Shown one piece after another: positions 1 through 5,755 of a stretch of 8,391 bases of DNA. Numbering within the stretch: position 1 is the stretch's first letter; every line of letters starts with the position of its first letter. The DNA comes from a bacterium (GTDB taxonomy: Bacteria; Desulfobacterota; GWC2-55-46; S146-80; JALXFI01), in contig JALXFI010000054.1 of the NCBI GenBank assembly GCA_027069035.1, positions 1 to 8,391 of the forward strand, read 5' to 3'. The notes under the pieces were generated by a model. It was not told the origin of the DNA. It made no database searches and saw only the letters and a program-made list of their open reading frames with translations. The translations under genes and the position numbers were made by a program.

Positions 1-154
1 TTAAAGGGACTCCGTATCTATCTATCGATGCCCCGCCAACAACGGCTTCCTTAAATTCACAATCTATATCAAGGACATTTAAAACCTTGACCGCTTCCGC
101 AATAATCTCCGGGCCTATTCCGTCCCCCGGAAGAACGGCGATCCTATGAGCCAT
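1..154 (-). CDS. leuB: 3-isopropylmalate dehydrogenase, N-terminal 51 codons (cut by window edge)
   Basis: LeuB oxidises and decarboxylates 3-isopropylmalate to 2-ketoisocaproate with NAD+, the third leucine-specific step, in the cytoplasm. Only the N-terminus is present, read from an ATG at 154-152. It begins MAHRIAVLPGDGIGPEI, the nucleotide-binding opening typical of the isocitrate/isopropylmalate dehydrogenase family. It is followed by EAVVGGASIDRYGVPL, which matches the usual LeuB N-terminal region, where family members have G(G/A)xxIDxxGxPL. The start is well supported by a purine-rich ribosome-binding site (AAAGGGAG on the minus strand, 169-162) seven bases upstream. That site lies inside the 3' end of the PUR-like gene, and the two genes overlap by 11 nt, so translation is probably coupled. 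The family also contains isocitrate, homoisocitrate and tartrate dehydrogenases, but placement after leuC and leuD makes LeuB by far the most likely. Confidence 0.93.
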   Translation of the reverse strand, partial: MAHRIAVLPGDGIGPEIIAEAVKVLNVLDIDCEFKEAVVGGASIDRYGVPL

Positions 155-398
155 AAGAGAACTCCCTTTCAAAGTTGAGCTTATGTGTGTCGATCATTTT
201 TGTTACCACTTTAATAAAGTCGTTAAGCCCTGTCTCAGGGATAATAACCATACTCCTTCTGTCATTGGAAAGCTCGGCTATCTGCACAAACCTTCCGCCG
301 TCGTTTTCCTTTAAGTCAACATACAGAGTTTTATTCTCCACATGAAGCTTGTTAGTCTCTATTAGTTTGCTCTTGTTTTCTCTTTTCATTAAAAACAT
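144..398 (-). CDS. small PUR-alpha-like nucleic-acid-binding protein
   Basis: This encodes an 84-residue protein. Residues 25-42 (LYVDLKENDGGRFVQIAE) and 49-61 (SMVIIPETGLNDF), followed by a helix to about residue 70, match the pattern of a PUR repeat: beta strands with an (F/Y)xDxKENxxGRFxxI core, an I(I/L)xP strand, then an alpha helix. I assign it to the bacterial PUR-alpha/DUF3276-like group from memory of this pattern, not from a search. Family members bind single-stranded DNA or RNA; bacterial ones usually have one repeat and dimerise. The start is ambiguous. The ATG at 398 has AGGA seven bases upstream, while the ATG at 389 (giving MKRENK) has GGGG ten bases upstream. It lies 81 nt after leuD, and its TAG stop falls inside leuB. 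That position suggests a role tied to the leucine operon, such as binding its mRNA, but this is inference. Confidence 0.72.
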   Translation of the reverse strand: MFLMKRENKSKLIETNKLHVENKTLYVDLKENDGGRFVQIAELSNDRRSMVIIPETGLNDFIKVVTKMIDTHKLNFEREFSYGS

Positions 399-479
399 AC
401 CCCTTTCCTATTAGATAATTCCCAGTGTAAAATGAACACAATACCGGTTTAGAACTTTCCGTCTATCGATTTTCCAGAA

Positions 480-968
480 TTACCGCGCCCTTTTTACCCA
501 CTCCATAAGACCGCCCGCCTCAACAAGGGACTGCATAAAGGGCGGAACAGGGCGGGCAAAGAAGGTCTTTCCGCCGGTTAAGTCCCTTATTTCTCCCTTT
601 CCAAGGTCTATCTCCACCTCGTCTCCCTCTTTTATTTCCTCAGAGGCCTCGGCGCACTCAAGGATCGGAAGCCCCATATTAAAGGAATTCCTGAAGAATA
701 TCCTCGCAAAGCTTTTTGCAATAACACAGCTTATCCCTGCCGCCTTTATCGCTATTGGCGCATGCTCCCTTGATGAGCCGCAGCCGAAATTTTTGCCTGC
801 AACGATGATATCCCCTGAGTTTATCTTTTTTACAAAATCTCTGTCCGCATCCTCCATACAATGTCCGGCAAGCTCCTCGGGATCTGTAGTGTTGAGATAC
901 CTTGCAGGGATGATCGCATCGGTATCTATGTCATCACCAAACCTCCATGTCCTTCCTTTAAGCAACAT
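480..968 (-). CDS. leuD: 3-isopropylmalate dehydratase small subunit
   Basis: LeuD is the small subunit of isopropylmalate isomerase, which converts 2-isopropylmalate to 3-isopropylmalate with LeuC. The protein has 162 residues, the length of the short LeuD form shared with archaeal enzymes; the enterobacterial form is about 200. The N-terminus carries FGDDIDTDAIIPARYLNT (10-27), the substrate-specificity loop, and GCGSSREHAP (62-71) is the conserved swivel-domain signature with the active-site serine and arginine. The ATG at 968 has an excellent ribosome-binding site (AAGGAG, 979-974, five bases upstream) and lies 20 nt after the leuC stop, so the subunits are co-expressed. The loop reads YLNT. 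Related homoaconitases of methanogens have YLRT there, so the loop alone does not settle substrate, but the leu operon context does. Confidence 0.95.
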   Translation of the reverse strand: MLLKGRTWRFGDDIDTDAIIPARYLNTTDPEELAGHCMEDADRDFVKKINSGDIIVAGKNFGCGSSREHAPIAIKAAGISCVIAKSFARIFFRNSFNMGLPILECAEASEEIKEGDEVEIDLGKGEIRDLTGGKTFFARPVPPFMQSLVEAGGLMEWVKRAR

Positions 969-988
969 CTTGTCTCCTTATTTTTTAA

Positions 989-2257
989 TCACCTTGTCAT
1001 TACCTCTTCGGGGCTTGCAATCCTCCCCTTTACGGCAGACGCAGCGGCAACGGCAGGATTGGAAAGATAAACCTCGCTTTCCGGATGCCCCATCCTCCCG
1101 ACAAAATTCCTGTTGGTGGTTGACACCGCCCTCTCGCCCGCTGCAAGTATCCCCATATGGCCGCCGAGACACGGACCGCATGTAGGGGGGCTTATAATGG
1201 CCTTTGAGTCAAGAAATATCTTAAAAAGTCCTTCCTCCATTGCCGCGCGGTATATGGCAGGGGTGGCGGGAATTATAATGAGCCTTACATAAGGGGCAAC
1301 TTTATTGCCTTTTAGTATACCGGCCGCAACCCTTAGGTCTTCCATCCTTCCATTCGTGCAGGAACCTATCACGACCTGATCTATGGATATATCGCCGACA
1401 TCGCTTATATTCCTCGTATTCTCAGGAAGGTGCGGGAAGGCAACCTGTGGCTCTATGGTCTTTGTATCAAACTCTATGATGTCCGTATACCCGGCGTCCT
1501 CATCGCTCTTATAGAATTTAAAAGGGCGTTTTGCCCGCTTTTCAACATAAGCCCTTGTAACGTCGTCCGGAACAATAATGCCGTTTTTAGCCCCCGCCTC
1601 GATCGCCATATTACAAAGCGCAAGACGGCTCTCCATAGAGAGGTTTTCTATGGTTTCCCCTGAAAACTCCATGGAACGGTAAAGCGCGCCGTCAACCCCG
1701 ATCTTTCCGATAGTAAAAAGTATAAGGTCTTTACCGCTTACCCATTTATTCAATTTGCCGCTGAAGATAAACTTTATAGTCTCCGGCACCTTAAACCAGG
1801 CCTTACCCGTAATCATGGCGGCGGCAAGGTCGGTGCTTCCGACACCGGTTGAAAATGCGCCAAGCGCCCCATAGGTACAGGTGTGGCTGTCCGCGCCTAT
1901 AATAAGGTCGCCGGGCAGGACGATACCCTGCTCAGGCAGCAGCGCATGTTCCACCCCGACCTCTCCGTCTTCAAAATAATTGGTTATCCTGTGCTCTCTT
2001 GCAAAATCCCTTAAAACCTTGGAGTGTTCCGCAGATTTTATGTCCTTATTGGGTGTAAAATGATCCGGTATCAGGGCGATCTTATCCCTGTCAAAGACCT
2101 TTTTTGCTCCCGCTTTTCTGAATTCATTTATGGCTATAGGGGCGGTAATATCGTTGCCAAGGGCGATATCGACATCTGCCTGAATAAGTTCTCCGGGGCT
2201 AACCTCGTCCCTGCCCGTGTGGGCGGCAAGTATCTTTTCCGTAATCGTCATTGCCAT
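989..2257 (-). CDS. leuC: 3-isopropylmalate dehydratase large subunit
   Basis: LeuC is the catalytic large subunit of isopropylmalate isomerase, an aconitase-family [4Fe-4S] enzyme. It has 422 residues, the shorter archaeal/clostridial-type large subunit rather than the roughly 466-residue enterobacterial one, and so pairs naturally with the short LeuD downstream. Visible family signatures are GADSHTCTYG (121-130), GSCTNGR (298-304) and PPTCGPCLGGHMG (357-369). Cysteines 300, 360 and 363 are the expected three iron-sulfur ligands. The ATG at 2257 has GAGGT about eleven bases upstream. A second in-frame ATG two codons later is less well placed. It is separated from leuA by a 202-nt gap that holds an inverted repeat and a weak promoter-like sequence, so leuCD may have some transcription of its own. 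A homoaconitase is possible on sequence alone but unlikely here. Confidence 0.95.
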   Translation of the reverse strand: MAMTITEKILAAHTGRDEVSPGELIQADVDIALGNDITAPIAINEFRKAGAKKVFDRDKIALIPDHFTPNKDIKSAEHSKVLRDFAREHRITNYFEDGEVGVEHALLPEQGIVLPGDLIIGADSHTCTYGALGAFSTGVGSTDLAAAMITGKAWFKVPETIKFIFSGKLNKWVSGKDLILFTIGKIGVDGALYRSMEFSGETIENLSMESRLALCNMAIEAGAKNGIIVPDDVTRAYVEKRAKRPFKFYKSDEDAGYTDIIEFDTKTIEPQVAFPHLPENTRNISDVGDISIDQVVIGSCTNGRMEDLRVAAGILKGNKVAPYVRLIIIPATPAIYRAAMEEGLFKIFLDSKAIISPPTCGPCLGGHMGILAAGERAVSTTNRNFVGRMGHPESEVYLSNPAVAAASAVKGRIASPEEVMTR

Positions 2258-2315
2258 GTCTTAAATCTACCTCTTAAAAGTTTTTCACTATTATCCGAAC
2301 CCTTATATAGCGGGA

Positions 2316-2345
2316 TTTATAACTTAAAGATTGAGTCCACTGCAA
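2316..2345 (-). promoter_or_regulatory. weak sigma-70-like promoter candidate before leuC
   Basis: On the minus strand TTGCAG (2345-2340) is followed after 18 bases by TATAAA (2321-2316), which lies about 60 nt before the leuC start. The -10 matches the consensus at five of six positions but the -35 only at three. In AT-rich intergenic DNA such a match can occur by chance. The 202-nt gap between leuA and leuC is the only independent reason to expect a promoter here. Confidence 0.22.
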
Positions 2346-2357
2346 AAAACCAGCCTT

Positions 2358-2435
2358 ACCGCAAAGGCACAAAGAGTGCAAAGTTAATATATTGATATTA
2401 AAACATTCTTTTTGCAATCTCTGTGTATTTGCGGT
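2358..2435. repeat. imperfect inverted repeat with 25-nt arms between leuA and leuC
   Basis: Two 25-nt arms, 2358-2382 and 2411-2435, are reverse complements at 21 of 25 positions, separated by a 28-nt AT-rich loop. The outer ends are ACCGCAAA on each strand reading inward. Each arm is built from three related units of 8-9 bases resembling ACCGCAAAG, GCACAAAG and AGTGCAAAG. The element is wholly intergenic, starting 24 nt beyond the leuA stop in the direction of transcription. No U-tract follows the stem on the minus strand, so it is not a classical terminator. The motif recalls CCGCAAAG-type intergenic repeats seen scattered in several bacterial genomes, possibly REP- or MITE-like; that resemblance is from memory. 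It could also act as an mRNA-stability or processing hairpin. Confidence 0.7.
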
Positions 2436-2459
2436 GAGAAAAATGTTTTTGTAGTAAAC

Positions 2460-4016
2460 TCAAAGGTTAACCTCCACTTTTTTCTTTTTATACTCAAGCT
2501 TATTAAGCGCATTGACAAATGCCTTGGCGCTTGCGACTATTATGTCGGTATGGGCGCCCTGACCTATGACCGTATGGCCCTTTTCCATAAGCCTTACGGT
2601 AACCTCCCCCTGGGCGTCCGTTCCGCCGGTAATGGCATTGACCGAGTATCTTAGGAGTTTGCTCCTTGTCTTTGTTATCCTGGTTATAACCGAATAGACG
2701 GAATCTACCGGACCAGCACCGGAGCCTGAATCCTGAATAGTCTTTCCGTCTATTTCAATCTGAACCGTTGCTGTAGGCACGGTTGCAGTGCCGCTTACCA
2801 CATTTACATATATGAGTTTAAACCTGTCCGGTATCCTTAGAACTTCATCGGCGACAATTGCCTCCAAGTCCTCGTCGTATATCTCCTTTTTCTTGTCCGA
2901 GAGCTGTTTAAACCTTTCAAACGCCTTTTCAAGGTTCTCCTCAGACAGTTCATAACCAAGTTCTACAAGTTTATCCTTAAAGGCATGTCTGCCTGAGTGT
3001 TTGCCAAGAACAAGCTTACTCTTTGCAATTCCGACAGACTCCGGGGTCATGATCTCGTATGTGGTTTTTTCTTTTAGAACTCCGTCCTGGTGGATGCCCG
3101 CCTCATGGGCAAATGCATTTGCGCCGACCACCGCCTTGTTTGGCTGAACGGCCATGCCCGTTATATGTGTTATCAGTCTGCTCGAAGGATAGAGATGCTC
3201 CGACTTTATCCTTGTATCGAAATTATAGAGATCCTTTCTTGTGCGCAGTATCATAACGATCTCTTCAAGGGATGCGTTGCCGGCGCGCTCGCCAATACCG
3301 TTTACGGTACACTCAACCTGTCTGGCCCCCTCCTGAAGCGCTGTAAGAGAATTTGCAACAGCGAGTCCAAGGTCATTATGACAGTGAACGCTTATAACGG
3401 CTTTTTCAATGTTGGGAACACTCTCCTTTAAATATCTTATAAGAGAACCGAATTCCATGGGTGTTGTATATCCTACAGTATCGGGTATATTTATGGTCAG
3501 GGCTCCCGCATCGATTGCGGCCTCCACGATCTCTGCAAGGAATGCCCTGTCGCTTCTTACGGCATCCTCAGCGGAAAACTCGACGCTCTCCGTATAAGAA
3601 CGCGCTTTTTTTACGGCCTCTACCGTTTTTTTTAAAACCTCGCTGCGGGAAAGCCTGAGCTTGTACTTAAGGTGAATGTCCGAAGTTGCAATAAAAGTGT
3701 GTATCCTCGGCCTCTTTGCGCCAGCAAGCGCCTGCCATGCCCTGTCTATATCCTTAATATTTGCACGGGCAAGCGCAGCCACCTCCACACCCTTTATGCC
3801 TTCCGCAATCCTTTTTACCGCCTCAAAATCTCCTTCGGATGCAACGGGAAAACCGGCCTCTATAATATCCACATTGAGCCTTTGGAGCTGCTTTGCCACG
3901 CGAAGTTTTTCTTCCACATTCATACTTGCCCCTGGAGATTGTTCCCCATCCCTCAGTGTGGTATCAAAGATCTTTATCATCTCTTTAGGGTTATCTTTTT
4001 TATGTTCTCTCTTCAT
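2460..4016 (-). CDS. leuA: 2-isopropylmalate synthase
   Basis: LeuA condenses acetyl-CoA with 2-ketoisovalerate to give 2-isopropylmalate, the committing step of leucine synthesis. The 518 residues contain a DRE-TIM barrel with FDTTLRDGEQSPG (17-29), HCHNDLG (211-217, metal-binding histidines) and NGIGERAGN (239-247). A linker follows with GANAFAHEAGIHQDG (298-312), then a C-terminal regulatory domain (about 385-510) including GSGAGPVDSVY (431-441), the kind of domain that binds leucine for feedback inhibition. Length and domains fit the ordinary bacterial LeuA. The DRE-TIM family also includes citramalate and homocitrate synthases, but the downstream leuC, leuD and leuB favour LeuA. The start is uncertain: no clear ribosome-binding site precedes the ATG at 4016 or the in-frame ATG at 3980 (MIKIFDTTL). 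It lies 45 nt after pssA. Confidence 0.94.
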   Translation of the reverse strand: MKREHKKDNPKEMIKIFDTTLRDGEQSPGASMNVEEKLRVAKQLQRLNVDIIEAGFPVASEGDFEAVKRIAEGIKGVEVAALARANIKDIDRAWQALAGAKRPRIHTFIATSDIHLKYKLRLSRSEVLKKTVEAVKKARSYTESVEFSAEDAVRSDRAFLAEIVEAAIDAGALTINIPDTVGYTTPMEFGSLIRYLKESVPNIEKAVISVHCHNDLGLAVANSLTALQEGARQVECTVNGIGERAGNASLEEIVMILRTRKDLYNFDTRIKSEHLYPSSRLITHITGMAVQPNKAVVGANAFAHEAGIHQDGVLKEKTTYEIMTPESVGIAKSKLVLGKHSGRHAFKDKLVELGYELSEENLEKAFERFKQLSDKKKEIYDEDLEAIVADEVLRIPDRFKLIYVNVVSGTATVPTATVQIEIDGKTIQDSGSGAGPVDSVYSVITRITKTRSKLLRYSVNAITGGTDAQGEVTVRLMEKGHTVIGQGAHTDIIVASAKAFVNALNKLEYKKKKVEVNL

Positions 4017-4061
4017 AACATCAATTTTAAATTACTTACATCCTGATTTTCTTAAATCTTT

Positions 4062-4808
4062 TTAAACCGCTACATCTCTCTTTTCAATCCCCTTTTTCTT
4101 CTTTTTAATGGTAAAGCATGCCTGAACAGGCCCTGAAATCACATAGCCAAGGGATATGACAAAGAGCATAATACGCGGCTCAAGGGCAACGATAATGAAC
4201 AGGAGTATTATTATTACCAATATGCTGAAAGGTTTTCTTTTAGCAAGATTCAGCTCCTTAAAGCTATGGTACTTTATGTTGCTTATCATAAGAAAAGCAA
4301 GAAAGTAAGTGACCAGAAGTATGGTAATATGCTTGGTCATGCCCCCCTGTCTCAAATATGTCAAAAAAAGGACTGTGGTGGCTATAAGGCTTGCGGCCGC
4401 CGGGATAGGAAGACCGTTGAAAACCTTGCTTTCAACTGTGTTGACCTGGACGTTGAAACGCGCAAGCCTTAGCGCGCCGCATGCAACAAAGAGAAAGGCG
4501 GCGAGCCAGCCGAACCTGCCGTAGGGTCTTAGAGCCCACGTAAGGATCAAGACACCGGGAGCCACGCCAAAGGAAACAAGGTCTGCAAGCGAGTCATATT
4601 CTATGCCGAAACTGCTGTTTGTATTGGTCATTCTGGCCACCCTTCCATCCACACCATCGAGCAACATAGATACAAGTATGGCCACAGCGCTTGCAGAAAA
4701 ATTGCCGTCAAGCGCAGCAACAATAGCATAAAAACCGCCGAAAAGGCTTCCGGATGTAACCAGGTTGGGTATAATATATATACCCTTTCTTATGCTCGTC
4801 TCCTTCAA
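4062..4808 (-). CDS. pssA: CDP-diacylglycerol--serine O-phosphatidyltransferase
   Basis: PssA makes phosphatidylserine and CMP from CDP-diacylglycerol and L-serine in the cytoplasmic membrane. The 248-residue protein carries the full CDP-alcohol phosphatidyltransferase motif: D54-G55-xx-A58-R59, eight residues, G68, xxx, D72, xxx, D76, with a further aspartate at D51. Hydrophobic segments lie near residues 17-33, 36-50, 75-92, 98-113, 132-151, 160-176, 195-209 and 213-229, and the tail is lysine-rich. This is the integral-membrane (Bacillus-like) class, unrelated to the E. coli phospholipase-D-like enzyme. NGLPIPAAAS (131-140) is typical of PssA. The ATG at 4808 has AGGA seven bases upstream. 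It follows psd by 55 nt, and the two genes perform successive steps of phosphatidylethanolamine synthesis. The conserved motif is shared with phosphatidylglycerophosphate synthase, but the psd neighbour and length favour PssA. Confidence 0.95.
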   Translation of the reverse strand: MKETSIRKGIYIIPNLVTSGSLFGGFYAIVAALDGNFSASAVAILVSMLLDGVDGRVARMTNTNSSFGIEYDSLADLVSFGVAPGVLILTWALRPYGRFGWLAAFLFVACGALRLARFNVQVNTVESKVFNGLPIPAAASLIATTVLFLTYLRQGGMTKHITILLVTYFLAFLMISNIKYHSFKELNLAKRKPFSILVIIILLFIIVALEPRIMLFVISLGYVISGPVQACFTIKKKKKGIEKRDVAV

Positions 4809-4851
4809 AATATTTCCTGTACTTAAAAAGTCTGTCTAAACAGGTTAATGT

Positions 4852-4869
4852 CCTTGATAAAGATCAAGG
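4852..4869 (-). other. perfect 7-bp hairpin overlapping the psd stop codon
   Basis: CCTTGAT (4852-4858) and ATCAAGG (4863-4869) are exact reverse complements around a 4-base loop. The psd stop codon (TGA, 4866-4864) lies within the stem. On the minus strand the stem is followed by ACATTAACC rather than a run of T, so it is not a rho-independent terminator. It may stabilise the 3' end of the psd message or affect pssA translation, or it may be chance. Confidence 0.4.
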
Positions 4870-5502
4870 GTTGTCAATCTCTCCTATTATCGAGCAGCCG
4901 CCATATACCCTGCTGCCTCTTTCAACTATGAGATTTACACCCAAGGGCAAAAACAGGTCAACCCGTGAACCGAAACGTATAAGCCCTATCTTCTCTCCTT
5001 TTTTTACGCGGTCGCTTTTGTTTTTATAACTTACTATTCTGCGTGCTACAAGACCTGCTATCTGAACCATGCCGATATCCTTGTCATCATCTCTTCCGAT
5101 ATGATAAAAACACTGCTCATTGTCAAGGGATGCCTTTTCCTTGTTCGCAGAGATAAAACGCCCCGGATTATATTTTTTGTTTACTATAACACCGTCTGAT
5201 GGCGATCTGTTAACATGCACATTAAAAAGAGACATGAAAATGCTGACCTTCAAGACCTCTTTTTTAAGGTATCTTTCTTCAAAAATCCTTTCGGCAAAAA
5301 CAACCCTGCCGTCGGCAGGCGCAACAATACAATTGTTACCTTCAGGTATCGTTCTTACGGGATCTCTGAAGAAGTATACCACAAAAAGCGTCAGAAAAAG
5401 GAAGAAAAAGGCAAGAAGACTCAAGCCTAACAGACCGAAAAGTAAAGCAAGCCCCAAAGCTGAAAAAATAAATGGATAACCCTCTTTAGCAACCGGCATC
5501 AC
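4864..5502 (-). CDS. psd: phosphatidylserine decarboxylase proenzyme, short form
   Basis: Psd removes CO2 from phosphatidylserine to give phosphatidylethanolamine and uses a pyruvoyl group made by self-cleavage. The 212 residues are the length of the short (archaeal-type) class. Two hydrophobic helices (about 10-24 and 26-44) anchor it to the membrane. APADGRV (61-67) supplies the aspartate, FNVHVNRSP (93-101) the histidine, and RFGSR (176-180) the Gly-Ser cleavage site, where Ser179 becomes the pyruvoyl of the alpha chain. The start is GTG at 5502 or the adjoining ATG at 5499. MPVAKEGYPFI is the usual opening of this class, so both are compatible. I see no good ribosome-binding site at either. 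A 253-nt gap separates it from ilvC, and pssA, whose product makes its substrate, follows 55 nt downstream. Confidence 0.94.
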   Translation of the reverse strand: MMPVAKEGYPFIFSALGLALLFGLLGLSLLAFFFLFLTLFVVYFFRDPVRTIPEGNNCIVAPADGRVVFAERIFEERYLKKEVLKVSIFMSLFNVHVNRSPSDGVIVNKKYNPGRFISANKEKASLDNEQCFYHIGRDDDKDIGMVQIAGLVARRIVSYKNKSDRVKKGEKIGLIRFGSRVDLFLPLGVNLIVERGSRVYGGCSIIGEIDNP

Positions 5503-5527
5503 ACGTTTAATGGGTATGTCAAGAAAA

Positions 5528-5566
5528 TTCTATCCACAAAAACCTTCAAGCCATCGATGGATAGAA
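5528..5566 (-). promoter_or_regulatory. hairpin with 9-bp perfect stem upstream of psd
   Basis: TTCTATCCA (5528-5536) and TGGATAGAA (5558-5566) are exact reverse complements around a 21-nt loop. The loop and right arm also contain the palindrome CCATCGATGG (5551-5560), which would compete with the longer stem, so two alternative folds are possible in RNA. On the minus strand the stem is followed by TTTTCTTG, a poor U-tract. The hairpin ends 26 nt before the psd start. It could be a weak terminator or attenuator between the ilv and lipid genes, a protein-binding site, or chance. Confidence 0.38.
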
Positions 5567-5615
5567 GTACTCTTTCTTTATACATTCACAACTCCACTGA
5601 TATATAAAAGGTAGA

Positions 5616-5633
5616 GGACTTTATAAAAAGTCC
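5616..5633 (-). other. perfect 7-bp hairpin in the ilvC-psd gap
   Basis: GGACTTT (5616-5622) and AAAGTCC (5627-5633) are exact reverse complements with a 4-base loop. On the minus strand the sequence after the stem is TCTACCTTTTATATATC, with only four T in a row and not directly after the stem. It is therefore at best a weak terminator of the ilvBNC transcript. Confidence 0.35.
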
Positions 5634-5755
5634 ATCTGTCGACGATCCTGAATTGCAGCTTAATTTTATGTATGCCTCATTTTTCATGGTTTCCATACCT
5701 TATCTCTGAAGTTTGTTACTTTGCCATTTCAATTTGAGACTTTTTATAGATATTG

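Larger units (their letters stand above)
5503..5755. other. ilvC-psd intergenic region, 253 nt, the longest gap in the window
   Basis: This AT-rich gap holds two inverted repeats, listed separately. The region has no convincing sigma-70 promoter: the best box, TTGACA on the minus strand (5523-5518), has no -10 element at a proper distance. It also contains a 36-codon minus-strand reading frame at 5696-5586, which I do not accept as a gene. Nothing resembles a T-box, a leader peptide rich in branched-chain codons, or a known riboswitch. Confidence 0.6.

Noticed and set aside
793..1185. Plus-strand open frame across leuD and leuC
   Set aside because: It is antisense to two well-supported genes and has low-complexity, unfamily-like sequence.
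2258..2459. T-box or leucine-responsive leader upstream of leuC
   Set aside because: No T-box sequence, no specifier stem and no branched-chain-rich leader peptide could be found. Only the inverted repeat and a weak promoter-like match are present.
2412..2654. Plus-strand frame starting in the leuA-leuC gap
   Set aside because: Most of it is antisense to the leuA 3' end and its first part is the inverted repeat.
2460..4016. leuA as citramalate synthase (CimA) or homocitrate synthase (NifV)
   Set aside because: The regulatory domain, overall length and direct neighbourhood of leuC, leuD and leuB fit 2-isopropylmalate synthase best.
3672..4065. Overlapping plus-strand frames antisense to the leuA 5' end
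   Set aside because: Two frames of similar length overlap each other and leuA. Neither has a plausible ribosome-binding site or domain pattern.
4852..4869. Hairpin at the psd stop as a rho-independent terminator
   Set aside because: No run of T follows the stem in the direction of transcription, and pssA starts only 55 nt later.
5586..5696. A 36-codon minus-strand frame in the ilvC-psd gap
   Set aside because: Its ribosome-binding site is poorly spaced. It has no domain pattern, its coding sequence contains a hairpin, and it lacks the runs of Leu, Ile or Val codons expected of an attenuator leader peptide.
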